In this document: positions 7,389 through 13,278 of the stretch, one piece after another
Numbering within the stretch: position 1 is the first letter of the stretch
How the letters are laid out: the number at the start of each line of letters is the position of its first letter
DNA from: CAIKMD01 sp036490955
Lineage (GTDB): Bacteria > Pseudomonadota > Alphaproteobacteria > ATCC43930 > CGMCC-115725
Assembly (NCBI GenBank): GCA_036490955.1
Contig: DASXCX010000164.1
Span: forward strand, 1 to 13,278
Length of the DNA: 13,278 nucleotides
Direction of reading: 5' to 3'
Notes under the pieces: generated by a model
Told to the model about the DNA's origin: nothing
Databases searched by the model: none
What the model saw: only the letters and a program-made list of their open reading frames with translations
Made by a program: the position numbers and the translations under genes

Positions 7389-8321
7389 ATGAAGCCAACC
7401 GTCACGATCGTCAACATTGCCGATGTTCCGTTGCATGTGCCGACCGGCCTTGGCCGCGAAGGCAGCAGCGCCAGCAAGCCGTTCCCGCTCGATTCGGGCG
7501 TGCCCGGTGTGCGGTTGGAATTCACCTGGCGGCGTTACGACAAGGGCTACGGCACGCCGCGCCATACCCATATCTTCGACCAGTATCGCTACAACATGAG
7601 CGGCAAGCGGCAGATCAAGGACGGCTTCGTCGAAGCCGGCGAAGTCGCCTTCTATCCGGAAGGCGTCTATTACGGCCCGCAGCTCCAGGAAGAGGAATGC
7701 ACCGGTCTCGGTCTGCAGTTCCAGGGCCTGACCGGCATTCGCTATCTCACCCATAAAGAGCTCGGCGATGCCCGGAAGGCGCTCTCGGCCGAAGGCGGCA
7801 CGTTCAAGGGCGGCGTCTACACGAAGATCCTGCCGGATGGCCGGAAGATCAATCGGGATTCGCACCTCGCCTGCACCGAGTATGTGACCGGCCATAAGGT
7901 CGACTTTCCGAAGCCGCGCTTCGACAAGCCGATCGTGATGAAGCCGCAAGGCAGCCCATGGATCGGCGACCGCAGGGTCGATGGCCTCGACCATAAGCAC
8001 ATGGGCACCTTCGGCGGCTCGGGCATCCGCTTCATGCGGCTGGCGCCGGGCGCGAAGATCCCGGCGCGCGTCGAAGAGGACGCGGAGATACGTTATGTGA
8101 TCAGCGGCTCGATCGAATACGGCGGCAAGCATTGGGTCGGCGGCAAGACCACCGAAGAAGGCACCTATATGTTCGTTCAGGCCGGTGCCGAAGTCGGTGA
8201 GATCTCCACCACGACCGGCGCCGAGTTCTATGTCGTCGAGCTGCCGTTGCTTGCCGATACCGCCGCTCGGCTGGCGCGCGAGCAGGCTGGCGCGCCGCGC
8301 GAATTGGTCCCGGCGCAGTAA
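7389..8321 (+). CDS. Bicupin-type protein, function unknown
   Basis: This 310-residue cytoplasmic protein has two cupin-like halves. The first has PRHTHIFDQYRY, with H59, H61 and Q65 in the position of the HxHx3-4E metal motif, followed by the GEVAFYPEGVYYGP strand block. The second (about 205-290) keeps the PGAKIPARVEEDAEIRYVISG scaffold but has no histidines at the metal positions, so it is probably structural. Such cupins include dioxygenases, isomerases and sugar- or ligand-binding proteins; the substrate is unknown. ATG 7389 is preferred because GGAAGGG at 7374-7380 lies 8 bases upstream, whereas ATG 7383 would be only 2 bases from it. The gene sits between a TRAP binding protein and a ModA-like binding protein, on the same strand as a Rieske oxygenase, suggesting a role in catabolism of the same compound. 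Confidence 0.8.
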   Translation: MKPTVTIVNIADVPLHVPTGLGREGSSASKPFPLDSGVPGVRLEFTWRRYDKGYGTPRHTHIFDQYRYNMSGKRQIKDGFVEAGEVAFYPEGVYYGPQLQEEECTGLGLQFQGLTGIRYLTHKELGDARKALSAEGGTFKGGVYTKILPDGRKINRDSHLACTEYVTGHKVDFPKPRFDKPIVMKPQGSPWIGDRRVDGLDHKHMGTFGGSGIRFMRLAPGAKIPARVEEDAEIRYVISGSIEYGGKHWVGGKTTEEGTYMFVQAGAEVGEISTTTGAEFYVVELPLLADTAARLAREQAGAPRELVPAQ

Positions 8322-8401
8322 GAGCGTTTTGGGCTTTTCGGATAGCCGGCCGCGCGCGGTTCCAGCCGCCGCGGCCGGACTGCTTTTGGGAGGAAATAAA
8401 T

Positions 8402-9103
8402 ATGGCTGTTGAGCTCACGCTGGTCGCGCCGGGCGGCATTCGCACCGCGCTTCAACATCTCCTGCCGGGTTACGAGAAGGCGACGGGTAATAAGGTCACC
8501 GGCAGCTATGTCTCGGGCGGAGCGACGAAACAGAAGATCATCGACGGCGAGCTCTTCGATGTGCCGGTGATCCAGCCGCCTTACGATGCGGTGCTCGCCT
8601 CGGGCAATCTCGATGCGCGGAGCGAGACGCCGCTGGCGACGGTCAGCGTCGTCGCGGCGGTGCGCGCGGGCGTGCCGAAGCCCGACATCGCCAACGGCGA
8701 AGCGCTGAAGAAATTACTGCTCTCGGTCAAATCGATCTCTTGCCCCAGTATCGCGCGCGGTGCGGCTTGCGGCGTCAGCTTCGAGGCGACGCTGAATAAG
8801 CTCGGCATCAGGGACGCGGTCACGCCGAAAATCGTCGCGGCTCAAAGCGGCTGGGAATCGGTCAAAATGCTCGGGCGCGGCGAGGTCGAGCTCGGTATCA
8901 CCTTCGCGAGCGAGAACGATCCCAATCCCGACGTGCAAATGCTCGGCGCCTTGCCGCGCGACGTCTCGATTCCGACCGGCTTCGTCGGCTTCGCCCACAC
9001 GCGCACGCCGCATCGCGACGCGGTGACCGCGCTGCTGAAATATCTCAGCACGGCGGACGCCGCCAAGCTCTTCGCCGAATGCGGAATGACGCCGGGCAAA
9101 TAG
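8402..9103 (+). CDS. ModA-like solute-binding-fold protein lacking a signal peptide
   Basis: This 233-residue protein resembles the molybdate/oxyanion-binding family (type 2 periplasmic binding fold). Its opening, ELTLVAPGGIRTALQHLLPG, matches the first strand and helix of mature ModA-type proteins. Later come the hinge segments SISCPSIARGAACG and GEVELGITFASE. The C-terminal KLFAECGMTPGK resembles the usual family ending. The start is firm: GGGAGG at 8388-8393 lies 8 bases before the ATG, and no upstream in-frame start adds a hydrophobic leader. The protein therefore appears to stay in the cytoplasm, or to leave by an unusual route, although most relatives are exported. Classical ModA ligand residues cannot be assigned with confidence. 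No modB/modC permease or ATPase genes are present. It may bind an organic anion rather than molybdate. Confidence 0.75.
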   Translation: MAVELTLVAPGGIRTALQHLLPGYEKATGNKVTGSYVSGGATKQKIIDGELFDVPVIQPPYDAVLASGNLDARSETPLATVSVVAAVRAGVPKPDIANGEALKKLLLSVKSISCPSIARGAACGVSFEATLNKLGIRDAVTPKIVAAQSGWESVKMLGRGEVELGITFASENDPNPDVQMLGALPRDVSIPTGFVGFAHTRTPHRDAVTALLKYLSTADAAKLFAECGMTPGK

Positions 9104-9165
9104 AGGGTGTTCGTTACGCTCGTTTGCGCGATCGAGCCCGGTCCATCGATCTCGGCGAGGCCGCT

Positions 9166-9396
9166 CTAACCTTCCGCTGCCGCTTCGAGGCTGGATTCGT
9201 GCCCGCCGTGGTGCGTCCTGTCGTGAGCGGCGGAATTTGCCGGCGGTCCTTCGGTATCGGGAACGGCATTGAGCGCTTTTATCATCGTCGCGCGGCAATC
9301 GTGCCAGCCGCTAATGTAGGCGTCTTGCTCGATCTTATGCGCCGCATCGGCGAGAAGCCGGAGAAGGCGTTGCAATTCCACATTTGCCTGATTCAT
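9166..9396 (-). CDS. Small hypothetical protein (76 residues)
   Basis: I do not recognise this protein by name. Its first half is helical and amphipathic (VELQRLLRLLADAAHKIEQDAYISGW), reading like a genuine small cytoplasmic protein. The second half is Pro/His/Glu-rich and probably disordered. The start has a weak GGGTGG-type site close by. It lies downstream of the coiled-coil gene on the same strand, with 119 bases between them, and converges on the ModA-like gene. It has no signal peptide or membrane segment. Coding status is likely but not certain. Confidence 0.5.
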   Translation of the reverse strand: MNQANVELQRLLRLLADAAHKIEQDAYISGWHDCRATMIKALNAVPDTEGPPANSAAHDRTHHGGHESSLEAAAEG

Positions 9397-9464
9397 GCGC
9401 CACCCGTTTTTAATCTATTTGGATGAAGCAGTTTAAGCATCCCGACGAAGAACGGACAACGCCG

Positions 9465-9484
9465 CCGATCGCGTTATCGATCGG
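9465..9484 (-). terminator. Perfect 7-bp hairpin downstream of the coiled-coil gene
   Basis: CCGATCG (9465-9471) pairs exactly with CGATCGG (9478-9484) around a 6-base loop. It starts about 30 bases past the minus-strand stop at 9516-9518. The downstream bases on that strand (ggcgttgtccgttcttcg) have several T residues but no continuous run. It may be a weak terminator or an mRNA-stabilising stem between the two minus-strand genes. Confidence 0.35.
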
Positions 9485-9515
9485 ATGGGACAGGGGATCG
9501 TTGCCGGCGGGATCG

Positions 9516-10049
9516 CTAGCGTGGCGCGCCGAAATAATGTGTCGTGGGCAAAAAATACGCAATCGAGTCGTAGAATCTCTTCGCGCTCCGCTCCGCTTCG
9601 AAGATGATGCGGACGGCGCGCCCGCTTCGCGACAAGCTGCACGAGTTCTCGAGCGGTGCAAAAAAGAGCTCGCGTTCCGCCTGAATCCGGGCGGCAGCAT
9701 CGGTCGCCGGTTGCCCAAGGGCGTCCGTGGCGAGTCTCCCGAACGGCCCTTCGGCATACCATTCGAGCGTTCTTCTGAAGAGCGCCTCGCGCGCAACGAC
9801 CTTCTCGAGGCGCCGCTCCAAATCGCGCCGCTCGGCATCCGTGCGCTCGGCTGCTGCCTTCAAACTGTCCACCTGCATCCGCAGGTTGCTCAGCTCATCA
9901 CTCGTTTTCGAATCGGCGACGTCGCGCGATACGACGATGCGCTCGAGTTCCTGGAAAAGTTGCTCGAAGCCCTTAGGCGGTGCCAGCGACGGGAACCTGG
10001 AGGCCGTCTTTGTCCCAGGTCCGGGATCGATGCTCTGTTCTCTCATCAT
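9516..10049 (-). CDS. Hypothetical coiled-coil protein (177 residues)
   Basis: I do not recognise a family. Residues about 47-88 form a strong coiled coil (SDELSNLRMQVDSLKAAAER, then an Arg/Glu-rich continuation). Hydrophobic-aromatic segments follow (ALFRRTLEWYAEGPFG, RIIFEAERSAKRFYD), and the protein ends in YFLPTTHYFGAPR. The N-terminal 25 residues are polar and probably flexible. There is no signal peptide or membrane helix, so it is likely cytoplasmic and oligomeric. The start is one of two adjacent ATGs (10049 or 10046) behind a G-rich stretch. The plus-strand frame over the same bases (9423-10064) reads as an antisense-like Arg-rich peptide and is not favoured. The gene diverges from the MOSC-domain gene and is followed by a 76-residue gene. 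Confidence 0.6.
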   Translation of the reverse strand: MMREQSIDPGPGTKTASRFPSLAPPKGFEQLFQELERIVVSRDVADSKTSDELSNLRMQVDSLKAAAERTDAERRDLERRLEKVVAREALFRRTLEWYAEGPFGRLATDALGQPATDAAARIQAERELFFAPLENSCSLSRSGRAVRIIFEAERSAKRFYDSIAYFLPTTHYFGAPR

Positions 10050-10403
10050 GACCCCCGCAATTAATCTTTTGACGCCGCGGCGACACAGAACCTATACACC
10101 GGTTCATCATCCAATCGCATGAGAGCGTTTGGAATAGTGCAGATTTCGAGGACCGTCTAGCCAGGAGCGTCCGAGAGCACCCGGTTCAAAAAGAGACTCG
10201 ATAACGACGTCAGCGTGGCCGTAAATGGCGCCAGCCCGGGCTTGGCATCACGCACCGCGACGATCGTCAGTAGCGCTAGAGCGAGGCGAGGCCCTCAGCA
10301 CAATGCAGGGAAAAGAAATCGAGTTACACGTGTCGCGCTTGAGCTCCGATCGATCCCGGCGAGGCTGTCCACGCGCGGTGAAAAGACAGATGGCCGTGGC
10401 GGG
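10050..10403. other. 354-base intergenic region between divergent genes
   Basis: This gap separates the minus-strand coiled-coil gene from the plus-strand MOSC gene. It contains the promoter candidate described at 10069-10098. The MOSC frame stays open back to a GTG at 10215, but the extra 63 residues (Arg/Ser-rich, no domain) look non-coding. A 60-residue frame at 10225-10407 also looks non-coding. No RNA gene or known riboswitch was recognised. Confidence 0.5.
10069..10098 (+). promoter_or_regulatory. Candidate promoter with palindromic spacer, facing the MOSC gene
   Basis: TTGACG (10069-10074) and TATACA (10093-10098) are separated by 18 bases, a good sigma-70-like match for this GC-rich genome. 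The perfect palindrome CGCCGCGGCG (10073-10082) overlaps the -35 edge and could be a repressor site. Transcription starting near 10105 would give a leader of about 300 bases before the MOSC start. Confidence 0.4.
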
Positions 10404-11438
10404 ATGACGACAGATTTAGGAGTCATCTCCGAGCTCTGGCGCTACCCCGTGAAATCGATGGGCGGGGAGCGGATCGAGAGTGCCAAACTCGGTGAGCACG
10501 GCATCGTCGGTGACCGTGCCTTTGCCATTTACGACGGTGCGGGAAAGCTCGTCAGCACCCGATCGAACAAGCACGCCGAGCACATCGGCCGGCTGCTCGA
10601 ACTCGCGGCGATGACGCTCGAGGGCCGCGTCCTTATTCGCTTACCGGATGGCCGCACGTTCGATGTCGGCGATTCGGCGGTCGATGACGCGCTCAGTGCC
10701 ATCTGGGGAGCGCGGTTGACGCTGTTGCGTGATGATAACGTCGGCCATCGAGACGCGGCGGCGCTTCATGTCCTGACCGAGTCTTCTCTTCACCGGTTGC
10801 GGTTTTTCCTGCCGGATCGGAGCGTCAGCCCGCGCCGTTTCCGTCCGAATTTCGTCATTTCGAGCGTGGCGGAGGCGGTGCCCGACTCCGAGTGGATCGG
10901 TCGCACGATTGGCATCGGTCGCGATCTCCGGATTCGCATCACGAAACGAACGGTTCGTGGCATTAATGTCGCGCTCGCGAATGGGGAACTCCCGCGCGAG
11001 CCGGCAATCCTGCGGGTGCTTGCCGATCAATGCGAAGGCTGCCTCGGTGTGTTTGCCGAGGTGGAGCGCGGCGGGATTGTTCGCTGCGGCGATGAAGTGT
11101 ATTTCGCCGAAGACGAACGCGCAGGCGTGGCACTGGAACATAAACGAGAGCACCGGCTCGCTCTCGAAGCGCCGCGCCATCCCACGTCAGCCGGCGATTA
11201 CTACGTTTCCCTAGGTTCGATCGCTGCGCGCTTTCCGTTGCTTCGCGTCCATTGCGAACGCTGTGACTTACATAGTCTCTACCGGACCGGGAAACTCATC
11301 CAAAAATACGGGACTGAGCCGCATTCGGCGGTCATGCGCGAAGCTGTCACCGCCGAATGCCCCCATCGTCGCGAACGGACAGCGGAAGCCAGCGACGGCT
11401 GTGTTCCGGGATTTCCCGATCTGCCCGGTTGGCTTTAG
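10404..11438 (+). CDS. MOSC-domain protein fused to a four-cysteine, zinc-ribbon-like C-terminal domain
   Basis: This 344-residue protein starts with the MOSC N-terminal beta-barrel signature (ISELWRYPVKSMGGERI, GDRAFAIYD). The MOSC core follows (HVLTESSLHRL, then RRFRPN at 144-149, then QCEGCLG at 209-214 and RCGDEVYF). MOSC proteins handle molybdenum-cofactor sulfur or bind the cofactor, as in YcbX and mARC. C210 or C213 is the likely equivalent of the cofactor cysteine, by inference. The core ends near residue 228. The last 80-90 residues carry CERC (274-277), ECP (319) and GC (333), spaced like a small Cys4 domain that I associate with short stand-alone alphaproteobacterial proteins (memory, unverified). 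ATG 10404 is chosen because it sits directly before the conserved barrel; its ribosome site is weak. The frame is uninterrupted, so this is a true single polypeptide in this sequence. Confidence 0.8.
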   Translation: MTTDLGVISELWRYPVKSMGGERIESAKLGEHGIVGDRAFAIYDGAGKLVSTRSNKHAEHIGRLLELAAMTLEGRVLIRLPDGRTFDVGDSAVDDALSAIWGARLTLLRDDNVGHRDAAALHVLTESSLHRLRFFLPDRSVSPRRFRPNFVISSVAEAVPDSEWIGRTIGIGRDLRIRITKRTVRGINVALANGELPREPAILRVLADQCEGCLGVFAEVERGGIVRCGDEVYFAEDERAGVALEHKREHRLALEAPRHPTSAGDYYVSLGSIAARFPLLRVHCERCDLHSLYRTGKLIQKYGTEPHSAVMREAVTAECPHRRERTAEASDGCVPGFPDLPGWL

Positions 11439-11451
11439 GCGCGAAAAGCGA

Positions 11452-11491
11452 CCGCCGCGGATGGCAATGTGCCGCACGATTGCCGCGGTGG
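11452..11491. other. Long imperfect hairpin between the MOSC and monooxygenase genes
   Basis: GGCAATGTG (11463-11471) pairs with CAC and ATTGCC (11475-11484, one bulged G) around a CCG loop. The outer arms CCGCCGC (11452-11458) and GCGGTGG (11485-11491) extend it by seven pairs including one G-T, with a 4-base bulge (GGAT). In total about 16 pairs form, 14 bases after the MOSC stop. No T tract follows, so it may be a non-canonical terminator, a protein-binding site or a leader structure of the downstream gene. Confidence 0.45.
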
Positions 11492-11550
11492 CTTGAACCG
11501 TCTGCGCCTGCGGCCTAAGAGCCCGGCTGCCAAGCGCGGGGGTGCGGTCG

Positions 11551-12690
11551 ATGGATTTCTCCACCATGGTTTTGACGATGTACGTCGCGGTCGAGGATTC
11601 GCCCGAGACGGACGAGCGCATCCTTGGCGTCGCGGTCGAGCAATCCTTGCTGGCAGCCGAGCTCGGTTACAATCCCTGGTTCACCGAGCATCACTTCCGC
11701 GGCTCCTGGCACAGCAGCCCGATCCAATTCGCGTCGTTTATCGCGCCGCAAATCCCGAAGGATCGCTATCTCGGCTTCGGCGTGCTCTCGCTGCCCTACT
11801 ATCATCCGGTACGTTTGGTCGAGAGCATGAATCAACTCGACCAACTCACCAAGGGCCACACGCTCTACGGTCTCGGCAGCGGCTTCGCCGGCATCGAGCC
11901 GCCCGGTCTCGGCATCGATGTCGACTATCACAAGAGCGGCCGCGCCGCCGAAGACACGGTCGAGATCATGCAGCGGTTGTGGGATTACCGTACCGGCGAT
12001 CCCGAATATGTCTTCGAGAATCCGACCTATCGCGGCTCGATCAAGCGCCGCGTTACGCCGGCGCCGTACGGCAGCAAGCATCATCCGATCGTCGTGCGGA
12101 CGGCGAGCCGCGACAGCTCGGTGGTGAAGGCGGCGCAGAAAGGCTTGCCGGCGTTCCTCGGCAGCTTCTCGGCGGAATCCTCGCTTGAGAATCAGCTTCG
12201 GCTTTATCGCGAGGCGCTCGTCGCCGCCAAACATCCGCGCGAGGTGGTCGAAGAATGCTTACGCTGGTGCACGGTGGATTGGCTCGCCGTCGTCGTCGCC
12301 GAGACCGATGAAGAAGCGCTGAGGCGTGCCGAGAAGGCGAAGGCCGAACATCTCGCGATGCGCCAAGCCTATAACGACCGCTACGGCGCGATCCTCGGTC
12401 CCGTTGTCGCGCGCCGGCCGAGTCAGACTCATGCGGCGGCCTATGCCGCGGGCGGCGATATGACCGACCTCATTGCCGGCAATCCCGACACCGTCGCGCG
12501 CAAGGTGAAGGAGCTGCGCGCGCTCGGCATCAACCATCTGCTGGTACGTTTTCTCGGCGAATGGCCCGGCGAGACGCGTGGTGTCTCGGAGCAGTCGATG
12601 AAGCTCTTCGCGCGCGAAGTGCTGCCGCGCTTCAAGGACATTCCGCCGCCGACGGATCCGCTCGAAGGCGTCTTGGTTCACGCCAAGTAG
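11551..12690 (+). CDS. Luciferase-like (LLM class) flavin-dependent monooxygenase
   Basis: This 379-residue cytoplasmic protein has the bacterial luciferase/alkanal monooxygenase fold. Its first strand is STMVLTMYVAVEDSPE. The family segment WFTEHHFRGSW (EHH at 46-48) follows, then GVLSLPYYHPVRLVESMNQL and LYGLGSGF. C-terminal helices read NPDTVARKVKELRALGINHL. Members use reduced FMN from a separate reductase, plus oxygen, to oxidise aldehydes, organosulfur compounds, aminopolycarboxylates or similar. The substrate is not predictable here. ATG 11551 is preferred over GTG 11542 because GGGGGTG at 11538-11544 lies six bases upstream. It is the second oxygenase of the region, after the Rieske enzyme. 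A solute-binding protein follows 61 bases later, so uptake and oxidation genes are again paired. No flavin reductase gene is in view. Confidence 0.88.
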   Translation: MDFSTMVLTMYVAVEDSPETDERILGVAVEQSLLAAELGYNPWFTEHHFRGSWHSSPIQFASFIAPQIPKDRYLGFGVLSLPYYHPVRLVESMNQLDQLTKGHTLYGLGSGFAGIEPPGLGIDVDYHKSGRAAEDTVEIMQRLWDYRTGDPEYVFENPTYRGSIKRRVTPAPYGSKHHPIVVRTASRDSSVVKAAQKGLPAFLGSFSAESSLENQLRLYREALVAAKHPREVVEECLRWCTVDWLAVVVAETDEEALRRAEKAKAEHLAMRQAYNDRYGAILGPVVARRPSQTHAAAYAAGGDMTDLIAGNPDTVARKVKELRALGINHLLVRFLGEWPGETRGVSEQSMKLFAREVLPRFKDIPPPTDPLEGVLVHAK

Positions 12691-12751
12691 CGGCCCCTGG
12701 CCGGCCCGCGCCGGGCTGATCTATCCTCGCCGGAACGGGGAGGATCGGCGG

Positions 12752-13278
12752 ATGCCGGGCATTTCGTCGCTGAGATCGTTCGCTGTTATCGCGATCGGCT
12801 TACTGCTCGCGACGCCGGCGCTGCGCGCGCAAGACTCTTCGCCGGAGTGGAAGCAGACCGTCGCTGCGGCCGAGAAGGAAGGCTCGGTCGTCATCAACAT
12901 TCCGGCCGGCAACGCATTGCGCGATTTTCTCGCCAGCGAATGGCCGAAGACTTTCCCGAAGATCACCCTCGTCACAAACTCGATCGATGAAGGCACCTGG
13001 ATCGCGCGCGTCCGCCTCGAGCGGCAGTCGGGCAAATATCTCTGGGACGCCGCGATGTCGGGTTCGGTGACTTCTTATACGATGAAGAATGACGGTGTCA
13101 CCGTGCCCATTACGCCGGCGCTGATCCTCGCCGATGTGAAGGACCCGAAGATCTGGGGCGGCTGGGATCGCGTGCTCTGGGATAACGAGCATCGGTACGT
13201 CATGGCGACGCAGAATTTCCTGAAGATGCCCTTCTACAACGCCAAGCTCTTGCCGCCTGAGAAGGTGCAGGCCGAAGG
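12752..13278 (+). CDS. ABC-type extracellular solute-binding protein (N-terminal part, runs off the right edge)
   Basis: The reading frame is open from ATG 12752 to the window end, giving 175 complete codons. A signal peptide (core FAVIAIGLLLATPALRA, cut near residue 26) leads into WKQTVAAAEKEGSVVIN. This opening is typical of iron(III)/polyamine-type ABC substrate-binding proteins (SBP_bac_6/8 group). Later segments such as GSVTSYTMKNDGV and PKIWGGWDRVLWDN fit this type of fold. GGGGAGG at 12737-12743 lies 8 bases upstream. It should be a periplasmic receptor delivering a ligand to an ABC permease, which may be encoded beyond the window. It follows the luciferase-like monooxygenase closely and is probably in the same transcript. 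The ligand is unknown. Confidence 0.8.
   Translation, partial: MPGISSLRSFAVIAIGLLLATPALRAQDSSPEWKQTVAAAEKEGSVVINIPAGNALRDFLASEWPKTFPKITLVTNSIDEGTWIARVRLERQSGKYLWDAAMSGSVTSYTMKNDGVTVPITPALILADVKDPKIWGGWDRVLWDNEHRYVMATQNFLKMPFYNAKLLPPEKVQAE

Noticed and set aside
6274..8132. Two long minus-strand open frames opposite the TRAP binding protein and bicupin genes
   Set aside because: They mirror the codon bias of the true genes and show only His/Arg/Asp-rich low-complexity translation.
9104..9165. Possible bidirectional terminator between the convergent ModA-like and 76-residue genes
   Set aside because: Only a 4-bp CGAG/CTCG pairing with a long loop was found, too weak to report.
9423..10064. 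Plus-strand open frame of 213 codons over the coiled-coil gene
   Set aside because: Its translation lacks any fold pattern, while the minus strand encodes a regular coiled coil; the latter was preferred, with moderate certainty.
10215..10403. N-terminal extension of the MOSC protein from GTG 10215
   Set aside because: The 63 added residues are Arg/Ser-rich with no signal or domain, and the MOSC barrel begins right after ATG 10404.
12702..12718. GC hairpin (GCCCG-CGC-CGGGC) after the luciferase-like gene
   Set aside because: The stem is real but has only a 3-base loop and no T tract; GC-rich sequence gives such stems by chance, so no terminator is called.
12721..13192. Minus-strand open frames at the right edge
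   Set aside because: They are shadows of the plus-strand solute-binding protein, which has a ribosome site and a signal peptide and runs off the window.

Overview
The window looks like alphaproteobacterial chromosome, probably Hyphomicrobiales or Rhodospirillales. It is GC-rich with strongly GC-biased third codon positions. Shine-Dalgarno sites are clear, and the gene content (M75/EfeO-type iron-binding protein, Rieske oxygenase, luciferase-like monooxygenase, many lone solute-binding proteins) fits environmental members of these orders. This placement is inferred from style and content; there is no rRNA or marker gene to fix it. I see no tRNA, rRNA, CRISPR array, transposase or integrase.

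Left region (1-2292): a tight two-gene operon. It encodes a secreted M75/EfeO-type domain protein and a secreted di-haem cytochrome c peroxidase/MauG-type protein, overlapping by GTGA. This pairing suggests periplasmic iron acquisition or iron redox handling. Next comes a 228-base intergenic region with a near-perfect 16-base palindrome, and then a large secreted RTX-type protein (2521-5025). That protein has propeller-like repeats at its N-terminus and three copies, each exactly 158 residues long, of a module combining RTX nonapeptides with a type I secretion target domain.

Middle region (5098-9103): four genes on the plus strand. They encode a Rieske non-haem iron oxygenase alpha subunit, a TRAP-type (DctP family) solute-binding protein, a bicupin and a ModA-like binding protein without a signal peptide. 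This looks like a catabolic or oxidative gene set for a small organic compound, with no oxygenase reductase and no transporter membrane subunits in view.

The set is interrupted at 9166-11438 by two uncharacterised minus-strand genes (a 76-residue protein and a coiled-coil protein) and by a plus-strand MOSC-domain protein carrying a four-cysteine C-terminal extension. The catabolic theme resumes with a luciferase-like flavin monooxygenase (11551-12690) and an ABC-type extracellular solute-binding protein that runs off the right edge (12752 onward).

No single locus is clearly a new system. The best leads are the three unlike, orphan solute-binding proteins placed among oxygenases (one lacking an export signal, one lacking the usual TRAP carboxylate-binding arginine), the MOSC/Cys4 fusion, and the triplicated secretion-target module.
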